NCBI GenBank assembly: GCA_027919835.1
Contig: JANVFP010000002.1
Coordinates: 744,001-808,000 of the forward strand
From: Lentinula raphanica
Taxonomy: Eukaryota; Basidiomycota; Agaricomycetes; Agaricales; Omphalotaceae
Direction: 5' to 3'
Length of the DNA stretch: 64,000 nt
In this document: positions 34,214 through 50,653 of the stretch, piece by piece
How the letters are laid out: the number at the start of each line of letters is the position of its first letter
Position numbering within the stretch: position 1 is the stretch's first letter
Translations under genes and position numbers: made by a program
Notes under the pieces: model-generated
Databases searched by the model: none
What the model was told of the DNA's origin: nothing
The model's input: only the letters and a program-made list of their open reading frames with translations

Positions 34214-36066
34214 ATGAAGCCGGGTAAACAACTGGAAACTGGTGTCGTCGGAATGGGCGACTCGTCTGCAACTGTCTACGACTATGACCTCGATGTTCTG
34301 ATAGTTGGAGCGGGGTTTTCGGGTATCTATCAGCTGCATCAATATCGTCTACTCAACCTCCGTGCCAAAATATTCGAAGCCGGTTCAGATCTTGGTGGAG
34401 TTTGGTTCTGGCACAACTTTCCTGGAGCGGTATGTCCAACCTCTTTCTCAGTCCTCCAAACGCTCACTGAAATCGAATAAGCGCGTCGACATAGCTGTAC
34501 CGATGTATGAATTCTCCTCAGAGGACTTGTGGAAAGATTGGTATTGGTCGGAGCGTTATCCTAGTCAAGAGGAGCTTCGTTCGTATTTTGATCATGTGGA
34601 GAAGAAACTGGATGTGAAAAAGGACGTGTGCTTCGACACGCGAGTTGTTGGTGCGCATTTCGACGTATACGAGGACAGATGGATCGTTGTGGCAGAGAAT
34701 GGAGTGACGGCTCGAACAAAATTCTTATGTCTCTGCTTGGGATTTGGATCAAAACCCTACATTCCTGATCTTCCCAACCTTTCTTCTTTTCGTGGCAACG
34801 GTGGGATCATCCACAGTGCACGATGGCCACGTGAAGGCGCAAATATCAGAGGAAAGCGGGTCGGAGTCATTGGGACTGGTGCCTCCGGCGTACAGATAAT
34901 ACAGACACTAGCCAGTTCGCCAGAAGGGGAAGGACCTAAGGGGTTAACAGTGTTCCAACGCACGCCAAATTTAGCGATCCCGATGCGCCAGGAAAAACTA
35001 GATAGACAAAGTCAGGAGACAGCGAAAGCTCTTTATCCAGCGCTATTCAGAAGAAGACGTCAAACTGCTGGTAAATAAAACACTCTTTTCTCACTGATAG
35101 ATCTCACAAACCATGTTCATAGTTGGCGTCAGTTTCGATAGATATCCCAAGAGCTTCTTCGATGCCACTCCGGAAGAACGACATCTACTTCTCGAGAACC
35201 TCTGGCAAACCGGTGGTTTCTGGTTCCTCTTCGCCAACTTCAATGATATTCTGACCAACCGCGCGGCGAACGAAGAGGTCTATAGTTTTTGGCGTCGCAA
35301 AGTTTGCGAGCGACTCAGGAACCCCGATCTACATGAAAAACTTGCCCCGACTATTCCTCCACATGCTCTAGGTGCCAAACGTTCGAGTTTGGAACAATGT
35401 TACTACGATGTATTCAATCAGGACAACGTTCAACTAGTCGATATAATGGCTTCTCCTATAACCGAAATCACACCGAAGGGGGTGAAAACAGCAGACGGCA
35501 CGGAGTACGAGCTGGATGTTCTCATCCTTGCAACGGGCTATGATAGTGTTACCGGTGGAATAACTCAGATTGACATACGCGGTACGAGTGGTCAGAGTAT
35601 CAAAGAGAGGTGGCAAGACGGGGTCTACACCTACCTAGGGCTCGCTTCTGCAGGCTTTCCGAACCTGTTCTTTGTCTATGGCCCACAAGGCCCAACCGCG
35701 GTTTGTTCAGGACCTACTTGTGCGGTAAGCTTTCCGGGGTTCGTATAATCGTCTGAAACTCATAGTTGCATGCAGGAAACTGAAGGCGACTGGATTGCGT
35801 CATGTATTAAAACTATGTTGGATAACGGTGTGACCCGCATCGAGGCCACTCATGCAGCTGAAGTAGCATGGAGGCAACAAGTGATGGATGAAGCTTCCGC
35901 GCGATTGATCAGCACCGCTCGGTCGTGGTATGTTGGTGCCAATGTGAAGAACAAGAAAGTGGAGATTTTGATGTACACTGGGGGTGCGGCGAAGTATACA
36001 CGGATTTGCCAGGAAGTCGCGGACAAAGGATACGAAGGATTCACGATGACGAGCCAGAAGAGATAG
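34214..36066 (+). CDS. Baeyer-Villiger/flavin monooxygenase 1 (BVMO1)
   Basis: FAD- and NADPH-dependent monooxygenase predicted to oxidise ketones to esters; substrate unknown. Exons 34214-34429, 34482-35070, 35123-35724, 35776-36066. The FAD motif is [14 protein letters not shown], the NADPH motif is RVGVIGTGASGVQIIQ and the second FAD-side motif is LDVLILATGYDSVTGG. The BVMO fingerprint F-x-G-x3-H-x3-W-P appears as FRGNGGIIHSARWP, with two extra residues between Gly and His compared with the other three copies here. C-terminal marker: ARSWYVGANVKNKKVE. Intact under this model. By eye it is closest to BVMO4 (shared FSGIYQL and RYPKS[FL]F). It converges on 7TM-A with 123 bp between stops. Confidence 0.9.
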
Positions 36067-36189
36067 AGTCCGGTTGAGGTCGCTCAGATTGATTCGCAAA
36101 TTTGTTACTTATATTCGATGCAGTGTTCATATCTTGGATACTGTCTTATTGCCACTTGGGTCTAGTAGTGGATGCACATTTGGATAATT

Positions 36190-37821
36190 TTATTCATGAA
36201 TGTCTATGTCATTGACATTGTGTGTTTTAGACGCTTCAAAGTGTTCGATCTGGCTAGGGCTGTGCTCCAATAGCACAACAGATCTAGCTTGTTCTTGTCC
36301 GGTGTGGGAGATAGTGAGTAACGATATTTCAGGTACGGGATAGTCGTGGCTCCAAGAGGCCGGATGTTGTGCTTTCCAAAATATCAACCTCTCAAGGATG
36401 TCCTACGGTTTTTGTTAGCTACAAAAGTTTGTACCTCGAGGGAACGAACCTTCTGCGTTCCAAAAATGATCACTACAAAAACAGGAACTAACAGGTCGGT
36501 CAAACAAGGATGGAATCGAGATCAGCGCAACGGCAATATCGGATAACAAGATCACTTACAGAGCCCGAGAATAACGTTCAGTGCCTCGTATTCTTTATTT
36601 AGTCGCGCAACTTCATCTTGAGCACTTTCTCCTGGTAATTTCCCAAAGACGATGGTGAAGAATATGATACCGATACTGTAAAGCCTTCTGGTAAGCTAGT
36701 GTGCATGGGGCAGAGTGAAATAACGCTTACAAGAAAGCAAACAATCCACAGACGACAAATGCAGTCGCCCGAATGATCATGGAAGTTGCATTTCGAAGTC
36801 GCGAAGCTCTGAATTCAGACCAGTGTTTTCGAAGACGAACATAGATCATCACTGCATAAATTTATAGTTGATTGAACCAGTCTTCCCAGCACACAATGGT
36901 CGACACATACCGTTTAGGAAAAGCGTCGGTACGATGAAAGCAACAGCCAGACCAGCAGCAAGCCTCCCACTTTGAAACCAGGTCATAAAATGACAAGAGA
37001 TCTGAAAGCCAAATAAAGAGAAGGCGTACGTACGGGACAAGCTGATTGACAGAGCAGTATTGTGTAACAATGAAAATAGTTCCAGGAGCTCTGTTCATCT
37101 GAAAGTCCAGTCCAGATCAATACAAGCATGGCATCATCTTGGTTCAGTCTCACTATTAAAAATGCGACAACAAGGGTGATTGTCACGGCATAGGGAAGTG
37201 CAAATGCCTATCGGAACTTGATGTTAGATCAGACACAAGGAAGGGAGTCGGTCGCACCAGACATAACCATACTCTCTGGAATCGAATAACTTTTCTCGAC
37301 ACTGCAGAATGCACGCTGAAATACAGCTAAATCGAGGCCAGTCAGCTTCACCCTCAGATTCGTATATACTAATACATCGACAGACCTGAAGCACCAACGC
37401 AAACGTTCCCGCACTTGCACTAGATGTACTCAAAAAAGAGAACGACGAGGGGTATCATCTATACTTACGCGGGCGAAGCGCAGTGAATCAGTGCCGACTG
37501 ACACATGCACAAACTTAGCGATGGCTTCGAATCTCGATATGTCCCAGCAAAAAAGAGAAGGAGAAACCATAGACAGTACAGCGTCCAAAAGGCGATAAAA
37601 TTGTACCAAGTGGCTTGACGGACGACGGGAGAGAAGTAGGCAATGAACAGAGTCAATAGCGTTCCAACGAAGCCCGATAGTTGGAATACGACAAACAACG
37701 TTGCGGGAACTAGAAGTATACACTGTCAGAACTTTTATCTTTTGCCAAAATGAGCACGAAACGCACCGGAACGATTGTCGTTCAAAGACAAAATTTGAAC
37801 GGACTCGGAAGCCTGTGCCAT
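36190..37821 (-). CDS. seven-TM membrane protein A (GPCR-like topology, unknown family)
   Basis: I do not recognise a named receptor family. The start MAQASESVQILSLNDNRS gives a short N-terminus. About nine exons then encode successive hydrophobic helices: FVVFQLSGFVGTLLTLFIAY, a conserved loop YFSPVVRQATWY, FWTLYCLWFLLLFFAGTYRD, then SASAGTFALVLQLYFSVHSA, AFALPYAVTITLVVAFLI, RLAAGLAVAFIVPTLFLN, and a cytosolic-type VRLRKHWSEFRASRLRN segment. Two last helices follow and a tail beginning KDILERLIFWKAQ. Every exon boundary and the tail start match 7TM-B on the other side of 39 kb, so the two are paralogues. Fungal 7TM chemoreceptors are a reasonable comparison, but no ligand or G-protein motif can be claimed. 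Confidence 0.72.
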
Positions 37822-37922
37822 CGAGTATCTCAAGGACACTTGCCAAATTCCTCTCACAATGACCACAGATTATAGCAGCAATTTCAGCAGCATGGAACGG
37901 AGGGGGCAACGCTGAGTGTGAG

Positions 37923-37940
37923 GCAAGGAAGGAAGGAAGG
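37923..37940. repeat. short AAGG microsatellite
   Basis: About four copies of AAGG occur in the promoter side of 7TM-A, followed by a TATATATA stretch about 120 bp upstream of the chosen ATG. Confidence 0.6.
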
Positions 37941-38045
37941 TAGTATATATATCAAACATGGCGACGTTTGAATCTGAGTGACAGCGCTAGATCATTACGC
38001 TAGACAACTTTCCGCACGGATTTGTTTGAAGCTGAATGATAAACG

Positions 38046-38282
38046 CTACGCGTAGACGGTAAGGGGGCTCCCATCTAGATGTGTGAGTGCTTGAAACTCA
38101 AAATTCGAAGGGTAGATACTGGATGCAGGTCGAAAATGCAGTCCAAGCTCAAGAGGTGAGTATAACTTCTGCCGATTCAGATCTACGGTTTGGTCCTGCT
38201 GTGGCGTTGCCGAGGCGTCGCTTTCTCGTTTCTGCAATTCTGCAGTAATTGCCTCTGGAGTCTGCTGAAGCTGCACATCCAT
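38046..38282 (-). CDS. possible small protein, 78 aa, unknown
   Basis: An uninterrupted ATG-to-stop ORF that starts MDVQLQQTPEAITAELQKRE and ends GSPLTVYA. Its hydrophilic, Gln/Glu-rich first half looks more protein-like than neighbouring ORFs, but there is no domain, signal peptide or membrane segment. It sits in the gap between the two 7TM genes. It may be a chance ORF. Confidence 0.25.
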   Translation of the reverse strand: MDVQLQQTPEAITAELQKRESDASATPQQDQTVDLNRQKLYSPLELGLHFRPASSIYPSNFEFQALTHLDGSPLTVYA

Positions 38283-40045
38283 ATGTATGTATAGAATTCA
38301 ATATGTGCTTCGTCCTGCAAGAGCATGATGCACGCGGAAACTTTTACGGGCGCGGCGGGGGAGTCAATGATGAGAGTCGAACTTCACTGCCGAGTACATT
38401 CAGATTCGGCAGAGCTTCCGGATTTGGTAGACCGACGAAATTTCGAAGCTTCAAGCCTTCAGCTTCAACATTCAACGTCAACGTTCATGAACTCTGGGAC
38501 CTTCTGGGACTCTCTAACTTCTTCAACTTGTCGTTGTGCGCGCATTAAAAAGCTCACCGACGAGTGGATAACTAGCTCATGAGTCATTGAGTGTTTGAAC
38601 GTTTGCCCTTTGAATCTACTTCCACTTATGATTTCATTTTCTCGATTTCTATGTCGACTCCAACAATATCCCAAGAATTGAGTCTCTAGTACTCGCGCTC
38701 AACAGCTGTAACATGGTGCGTATATTGATTTTCTGATTCTACTCCGGTTTTACGGTTTTCTGACATCGAGGATAAAGCATTTGCTGGCATTCGACATATC
38801 TACAGCATCTTTCTCTATCGAACGCAACGTCAAGTACAGATCAATTCAAGCAAACGTGGTAATTCTACTGGTCGCTGAAATGCATAGAGATCGCGGAAAA
38901 CGAACTATGTAACTGCTGTAACTGGCTCTTTCCGTCATCTGACTCTCGCATTCACTTTGCAGGCTCATGCTCTATACCGGCTTATACGCGGTTTATACCT
39001 GAGGATACTATTCAGCTCCTCACTGCCACTCAGTACTCGGTATCAGTTCATCAGGTCGCAATCTTTCGCGACATGACGCGATAGACAATGGCTAAGCGGC
39101 TTCCTGTATCCACAAGATCTCACTTCAAGTGTCAGCGTGTCGTTGTAGGAAGATAATAGACTGTTAGGTTCAACCTCAGATGGCTTTCATGATCATCACT
39201 TCATTATTCCCAAGGATTTCATCCTTCGGCTCACGATCTTTGTTCCGTCGACCGTTCGCGGGTTTTACCCAGCTTATCGACGACCTTCCTAATCACATAC
39301 TCTTCAAATGGCTCAAATTCACAGGACCAATTGATTATCCTTCACCCCGTTCTCACAACACGTCTCGAAGATATGTTCTCGTTCATCTGCTCGAACTCGA
39401 ACCTGTCAACGAAGTATCACAAAGTCATATGCTATTCTCTCGGCCGGACTCTCACCTCCACTTATTCCTTATCTCAGTCGTATACTTCAGTCTCCAGGAA
39501 AATCGAGCAGATGGGCTCATGTTGAACGAAAATATCGATGCATGGAGCAAAGGTCGAGAAGGGAAAAGATAGGTTAGACCTAATTGGCAATCATCTACAT
39601 ACAACATTGAATATCCACTGATAACGAGATAGAAGATCACTGATGAATGCTACTGTTGCATTGAATCACGAACGTTCTATCCTATATGCAGAGTCATATA
39701 GGAGGAGTTCCTTGAGAATACTGGTTACAACGTAGACCAGCGTAGACCGCACCATGACTACACCTGTGGTTTCTCACCAGTCTTGACACATTTTGTTTTC
39801 AGCATCATCCGACTGTCGCTAAATTTTTGTATTCTGATTTTCATATATATTGAACACTTTCTGAGCAACTGCCATCAGGCTCTGTCAGGTAGTCTCTTTT
39901 TCTTTTCTTCTATGTTCTCGAGCCTGCAACTAATCTCTTAGCACAGCTACGCAGCAAAATTGCCAGGCTGCCACGCGATTGGTGGATTAGCATCCAGCGA
40001 CTTATATTCTGGTCCTATTGGTCAGAGCCCCTCCCCAGGTCGACG
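38283..40045. other. 1.8-kb gap at the centre of the mirrored BVMO/7TM arrangement
   Basis: No gene recognised. A 130-codon plus-strand ORF at 39180-39572 has an overlapping open alternative frame and no known motif. No extended inverted repeat joining the two arms was noticed by eye. Confidence 0.4.
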
Positions 40046-41748
40046 ATGACCGCTAGCCAACTACCATCCTCCGATTTGGTCTACGATACAACGTCGGGTG
40101 AGTTTCCATTGGCTGTTACCGCCCAGGGCCCCAAGGTTGCTGTGTAACGCTCATGCGCGTATTCCACGCAGTATACACCAAAATCTTCATCGGACTGCAG
40201 CTAGCTGGTCTCATCGGCAACATCTTGACTTTGATTGTCGCGTACTTCTCCCCTGTATCAAGGCAAGCGACATGGTACAGTTGCATCTCGATATGGTGTT
40301 GTTACAGTATAGCATTCCTCCTGCTGTTCTTTTCGGGCCACTATCATGATCCTTCCCCTCCGTTCAACTTGTGTTTGGTCCAGTCGGCGCTACTACATGC
40401 GGCTTCCCCTTCGTAAGTATATCTTGTGTCTTGAACATTGTATCCTCTGTTGCACATTCCACTGACAGGTCGAACATCCATAGTGCAACTGCAGGCACAT
40501 TAGCATTAGTTATTCAGGTGTGTTCATTACCTGTAGTATCGTACGCAAGCATTGACATAAATATTGTCTTCAGTTATATTTTAGCGTGTACTCCGCTCTC
40601 AATTTGCATCCGATACCTCATCAGAATTTCTGGTTTAAAGTTGTAAGTGTCGAACTTTCTTCATTGGTGATGAACATCATCAAACAAAAATACAGCTCCT
40701 TCTGTTTCCCTATGCACTGGGTATCATTCTTGTAGCACTGTTTCTTGCGGTGTGTACAGTCCCTCAGGCCTTCTTTCTTTTCTGATGGTGTGTAGCTGAG
40801 CCTCACCACTCACCCTACAACGACTTTCAACGTCACGGCGTATTGCGCGGTCAACCAGATTGTTCCGTATGGTCATATGGTGTCTTGTCATAATTTTCTT
40901 TCTCATTGTGGATTTTTAGTGGACGTATAACAGCTGGATTGACTATTGCACTCAATATACCAATGCTGATCATTAATGGTAGGCTGCCCGCCCCGATGCA
41001 CTTAATACTCAATCTGACGCAACAACTTTAACAGGATTGATTTACATTCGACTGAGAAAGCACTGGTCGGAGTTCAGGGCGTCGCATCTAGGACGTTACA
41101 CCTCCATGATTATCCGGGCCTCCTTATTTAGTATCTGCGCATTCGTGGCTTTATGGTATGTTTGGACAACCTCAGCATGCAATATGGAAAGAATTATGAG
41201 CTCAAAAACTTTCACCTAGCGCTGGTTTCGGTTTTTTCCTAGTAGTTCTGACCCCGGATCCGAATGAACCCATCGATCAAATCATACCCCGATTATTGTT
41301 GGCTTACAATATCCTGAACATCTTCCTTTCAATGTGTAAGAGTCCAATGACCTCGTCGAAATGCAAAACTTGAACCGTGTCTATTTTCACAGTTCCTGTG
41401 GCTGTGATGTTAATTTTTGGAACGCATGAAGTGAAGCCAAAGTCTAGACATCCTATTGAGTCTCATCGCTAATTATACTACTAGGACATCCTTCGACGGC
41501 TGTTCTTCTGCAGGAAACAGGAGTCGTACTCGCTATCTGAACATGCTGTGCCGACTATGTCACTGACGGTCAGTTCGCCGCCTCTGGAGGAATCTTTCGA
41601 GCTGGAATCACGGATTCGGACCATAGAAGATAGTCGCTTCAATGAGTCACAGTCTTCTGGTGAAATAGGGACTTTGTCAAAGGGACCAGATGGCACAGGG
41701 ATACAAGGTGCAATACGGACATCGACTTCGCCTTGGAAGCCCCCATAA
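40046..41748 (+). CDS. seven-TM membrane protein B (paralogue of A)
   Basis: Start MTASQLPSSDLVYDTTSV, then helices from TKIFIGLQLAGLIGNILTLI, the shared loop YFSPVSRQATWY and FLLLFFSGHYHDPSPPFNLC. Spliced exons continue SNIHSATAGTLALVIQLYFS, LLLFPYALGIILVALFLA, GRITAGLTIALNIPMLIIN, the intracellular-type IRLRKHWSEFRASHLGRY, AGFGFFLVVLTPDPNEP and a last helix. The tail DILRRLFFCRKQESYSLSEH then runs about 90 residues, Ser/Glu-rich and longer than in copy A. The joint LALVIQ-LYFSVYSAL uses the acceptor ending GTCTTCAG. Intron positions match 7TM-A. Function unknown; a sensory role is an inference from topology only. It converges on BVMO2 with 210 bp between stops. Confidence 0.72.
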
Positions 41749-41958
41749 TTGAGGACGCCCACACCGGATAACACTTTGATTATTGTGCGATTTCTCGTTC
41801 GGATGGGAGAATCGAAAATGTGACATGGATACCATTGGGGTACATTATACCACATCGCTACATAGACTGGCCTCTTTCCATGTACTATCTGAAACCCTGC
41901 TAGCCTGCAACCGTGAAGGATGAGGCCAGTTCGAGTTTGTACAATTGATACTTCAACT

Positions 41959-43997
<2,039 letters not shown>

Positions 43998-44055
43998 TGT
44001 GGTATAGAACGGGATTTGTATACGCATATTATAACATCAGGAAAAGTACCCTTGG

Positions 44056-44236
44056 CCCAGGTGACCCAGAGACACCCCCCAAAACCTAGGCTCTCCCAAA
44101 GCACCCAAAGATATCTGAGGCAAACTCAGGCTTGCCCAGGCTTTTCCAGGCAAACTCAGGCTTGCTCAGGCTTTTTCAGGCAAATTCAAAGTTTTTAGAC
44201 TGCTGAGGTTTTGGGGGTATCTCTAGGCAACCTAGG
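44056..44236. mobile_element. 181-bp foldback/MITE-like element with terminal inverted repeats
   Basis: The left end 44056-44087 and the reverse complement of the right end 44206-44236 match at most positions; the shared core is ACCCCCAAAACCT on the left and AGGTTTTGGGGGT on the right. Between them sit near-perfect 30-bp tandem units. No coding capacity and no convincing target-site duplication were found. It lies about 60 bp upstream of the BVMO2 start, in the spacer between BVMO2 and BVMO3. Confidence 0.45.
44118..44187. repeat. 30-bp tandem repeat, about 2.3 copies
   Basis: Units 44118-44147 and 44148-44177 differ at only a few positions; a third partial copy runs to about 44187. Each unit contains CAAACTCAGGCTTG followed by CAGGCTTTT. 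It is internal to the inverted-repeat element. Confidence 0.75.
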
Positions 44237-44819
44237 CACCAGTTCAGTTTTGCTGATGAACTATGTCAGTCAGCATTACCAGCGTACAAAATGACTCAAG
44301 TCTTGGTCAGAATTGATTTGAGTACTAGATAGTTCCCTAGATGGACATCTTCTCCGCATAGCCTTGTACATCGTGACAAACAGAACCCTTCAAAACCACG
44401 GTCAGTTACAGCCGTCTGTTTCAGCTGAGCATGAGGGACGAGGGAGTTGTGAATATGTTGTACTAATTTCGAGCCGAGGAATATGGACTAATATGGATTT
44501 GAATCATAGAACTTGAAGATGGCCACTCACTTCATCAAACCGCAGTTCTTACGGGAGATAGGCACTTTGTCCAGAGGATCGATTGACAAAGGGCTCATGC
44601 TTCATCCTGGAAGATTCATACATAGATGATATTGATAAGAGGCGACAGGAGGCAACTAAGGCGCGCGGTAGCAGTCAACGTTCCTATATCGAACAATCTC
44701 TCATTCAGATGAGAGAAATTGCACCACATTGTAACATAAACTGACCTCCTTTCACGGATACTATTGAGCCTGGAACCAAAAGCACAATGTATTCGAGTTG
44801 ATACATTTTATAGTTCAAA
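44237..44819. other. intergenic spacer between BVMO2 and BVMO3
   Basis: No coding segment recognised in this stretch of about 580 bp, which holds the BVMO3 3' side and upstream sequence of BVMO2. Confidence 0.4.
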
Positions 44820-46940
<2,121 letters not shown>

Positions 46941-47126
46941 TCAGGAGTCTCCTTTCTCATGCTCAATCTGGATGAAATTTCCCTAGTTAGACAAATTGTG
47001 CACTGTATCAGACAGAAGCGTCTGATAAACCACAGTCAGCTGCAGAAACTCATGGGGATACAATCATACCGGTTTGGTTTGATCAAACTGTATTCCTACA
47101 ACCTTATTCCTATCCTCAACGCTACA

Positions 47127-50100
47127 TTAAACCTTCAAATCTTCAATCATCCCGGCCAACACGTCGACCAAGCGCCCACTTTCTGAGAGAACTTCGGTCA
47201 GATTCTTGCTTATTGTGATAGCCTCCGTGAGTGCAGGGAACGTGGTTGCACCATAACCTTTCAGATATCCATAGAAATGAGCATATGTCTCTGAACGCAA
47301 GCAAGAAGTGGAAGACCTACCTAACCACTTTCCGGGTGCAACGCCTAAATGCTTGTACCATTCTCGACCCTTGATGCCACTTTCATCGATGAAACCACGT
47401 TCAAACGAGAAAAGTTTGTGGTTGGCGCGCGATACTCGTTTAGCTGCGCGGATGAAATCAAGAACAGGGGGAGGGGTGGGGAGCTTCGGCAGTGAAGCCT
47501 GAGTGGACGTGGGAAGAGGAATCGATGGAAGCGAAGGGGTAGGAATGTTGGGAATATCAGGAATGTTGGGGATGTTGGGGATGTCGGGAATATCGGGAAT
47601 ATCGGGAATGTCGGGAATATCTGGAATAGTGGGAGGCTTCGAAACAAAAGGTCCACGCAAAGCACTAGCTCTATGCAAGCGGTTCTGCAACCACCCAGCG
47701 ATGGCTTTGATTTCTTCTTCGTCCGAATCATGATTCGCAAGGAGGTCTTCCCAAGAGTGGATCGCGAATAACTCTTGGTGCTCATATTGAACACCAAAAA
47801 TACCCTTGATCCATTTCTTCAAACGATAGGCGAACGTATTCCGGGATCCACACCTGACATTCGAGGTAGGGAAAGAGGGCATTTTGCTTAGAAGCTCCTT
47901 GAAATGCTCTTCTGCCTCAACTTTCTCGATATCCAGAAGAACACTCGCTTCTTGCAGTCGACTGATGTGTTGGCGAAGGGTGGAAAATGCTCGGGTAAGT
48001 GACACTCCATCTTCGACAGCGATTGTAGGAAGAAGAGATTCGACTCTGACTACGATCAGCATATAGTATTAGCAGAAGGAAAACAGGCCTCACCGATCCA
48101 AATACCCATCCAACTCAAGAGCGTACTGGGTGGTGTTCATCGGAACGATGATCGAATCCGTCAAACGTAGGACGAGCAGTCCCAAGTGCTGAGCTATTGC
48201 GACCTGATGAAGGTGAGATTAAGATGGGTAGCGTCAGAAAGTCATCAGTGACTTACATGCTTCTTAAAACCAGGGACAGCGTATACCTCTTGCCATCGCA
48301 TACTGTCATAGATGGAGTGGTAGTGATACGGTGCATCATAAGGAGTACCACCAAAGCCTTGATCAGAACTAGCAACCTAGTACCAAAGTGAGTCAAAGAT
48401 GTCCCAAAGGCGAGATCTGCAACCTCACTCCCAAATGCTGCAGAAAGACCGTGAAATCACTCCCGCTACCCATTGGGCCAATCTCGGTACCGCTTCTACC
48501 TTCCTTGCGACTCATGCGTTCAGTTCTACGGACGTCATAAGCCTCAATAACATCGGCATCAGCATGGAGATTGCCGATCTCGAGAACTCGTTGGGACGCG
48601 ATTGTGGAGTTGACCCCTTGCAAGCCACTGTTTCTGAGATTCACGAGTCCGAGTTTCCCATCAGGTCCTACTGGTCCGAACGGTTTGTAAGGGCCTTCAT
48701 CGTTTCTCGCGTCCCATAACGTTGTGCCTTCCTCGCCGCTGGGGTGAGCCACGTCCATCGCCGTTTTCTTGATCAAGTGTGCCAGGGAGGGTGATCCAAC
48801 AGCATCCCAATGCGAGCCCGCGGACGAGACATCAACGTTGAGATACGCTACGGCGTGTTCGGATATCCATTCGGCGAAGTCTTCACCATATTCAGTGGAA
48901 CCGACGAGGCCATACTAGATATGCTTTAGATTAGGTTATACGATAGTAGGAATGTGAACGCACTTCCTCCGCATCCCAGCTGGCTATCAATATCGTTCGG
49001 AGAGGTTTCCAGCCATTTCGAAGTAAGGTTCCGAGTCCGCGAACAATTTCGAGCAACGCGATAGTACCAGACACAGGGTCAGCAGCACCCATGACCCAGG
49101 CTATGAGCGGCTTCAGCTGATGGGCAACAGTCAAGATTCAAGTACACTTACCATCACGATGGCACCCCACAATCACCACCTCGTTTCTTATATGTCCCGG
49201 GATGGCAGCCATGGTATTCCAGATCGGTGTAACCTTGTTATCAACTAGACCCCAGCAACGATAAGAATGACGGGTTTAGGGCGAGGGGCTGCAGAAAGAC
49301 GGCCCACCATGATTGACAACTCGGATCTTCCTTTCACTGGCTTTCCCGCTGAGCATTCTTCGCCCATCGTCCCCTGAGTTCACGTAGACATCTCCAATTT
49401 CCTTGAGCAACCTCTCCGCATTGGCCCATGATATTGGGAGCGATGGTATACGCGGCGTATTTCTGGCTTCTTCCCTCTCGGCTTTATCATAAGCAGGCTT
49501 TCCTGGTGTCGTTGGATCTCCGGGGTACAGAGAGAGGTACATAGCAGAGCCACGTTGGACGGATGTGGGGTTACGCGCAGGCCCATCGGGATAAGGCGTA
49601 AAGCCGTTCTCGACTGTAACGAAACCGTCGTCTCGAGGATCGGAGTAGATAAGAACGGCGGCGGCACCAAGTTCTTCGGCGCGCTGGATCTGTGAGGAAG
49701 GACGGTTTCAACGACAATGATTGAAGACGAGTGGGTACAGGATTGACCTTGAGACCGCGGAAGATTCCACCGTAACGAGCAATGACTACCTTCCCCGTTA
49801 GATTTTGACCAGAAGCGAGGACTTCATCATAATCTTCGTGTGTGCCGTAGTTCACATAGACCAGCTGGATGCAAACGTGTTGGAATGCGAGCGAAACCAG
49901 TCATAACTTGATTACTGCTCACCTTGCCTTGTCCCTCTCCATGTGCGCTCAGACCATGCCATGGAGGAATATAATCTCTGTATTTAGCTGCATCTTCATC
50001 GCCGGCATCTCCATCCTCTCTGAGATCAGCACTCCAAACCGAGTTTCCATCTTCGTCAACGATATCCAAAGAACGGTCAAGTGGTGTGTTCAGATAAGGA

Positions 50101-50653
50101 TAATATACATCGATCCAAGCTTGCGGGCTTCGAGGTCCAAGTCGAGAGGTCAGCGCTATCGTCCTAGCTCGAGATTTGGGAGTACCAGCGTTGTATATAG
50201 GTTGTTCGTGAGATGGGGGAGGCGGAGTGATACCGAGTTCGGTTTGTATGAATTCAAGAACTGAAAGCGCGTCGTGGTAGTCCTCTAATGAGCCAGCGAG
50301 ATGAGGATGCTTGGAATATTGCTTTGCTGAAGCAGTCGCGTTCCCAGCATTAGGAACGGAGCTGCGAAGCCGATGAGCCCAGATTCACATCGAAGAAAAC
50401 TAGTTACGCACAGAAACAATTGTTCCTTTACTTCAGTCGGCATAGTGGCTACCAGACTGCTGCTCCACCCTTCCTGAAGCAGATTCACGAACTCATTGTG
50501 GAAATGCGATCTGAGAGTAGCGAAGTAACTCAATCCAGAGATAACGAACAAGAAACCGGCCACAAATCTGATATAACTTGCGGGTGGTTTTCTAGGCGGG
50601 AGAGCATGTGTGGGATGTTTGAGAGAACGATATGATTGTTTCTCGAGGTCCAT
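47127..50653 (-). CDS. glutamate-carboxypeptidase-II-like M28 peptidase, type II membrane protein
   Basis: Related to PSMA/NAALADase and yeast Vps70/Tre1: a short cytosolic N-terminus, one membrane helix ([20 protein letters not shown]), PA domain, M28 peptidase domain and a TFR-dimer-like C-terminus. PA-domain segment [16 protein letters not shown]; substrate-loop segment [20 protein letters not shown]. Zinc and catalytic residues are seen in [45 protein letters not shown] and [11 protein letters not shown], so it should be an active peptidase. The C-terminal domain carries an unusual run of about ten Ile-Pro-[Asp/Asn] repeats. An in-frame ATG at 50752 could extend the N-terminus by 33 residues. 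Nine or more exons; the acceptor at the LFLC-DYHD joint is GAG. Confidence 0.88.
47548..47640 (-). repeat. 9-bp coding repeat encoding Ile-Pro-Asp/Asn
   Basis: About ten tandem 9-bp units in the peptidase gene encode [11 protein letters not shown] then IPNIPNIPD. The plus strand shows the matching GGGAATGTC/GGGAATATC units. Copy number is likely variable. Confidence 0.85.

Noticed and set aside
39180..39572. 130-codon plus-strand ORF in the 7TM-7TM gap
   Set aside because: An overlapping frame is also open, there are no motifs, and composition is not convincingly coding.
47503..47733. Plus-strand ORF rich in Gly-Ile-Ser-Gly-Met repeats
   Set aside because: It is the antisense shadow of the Ile-Pro-Asp coding repeat in the M28 peptidase.
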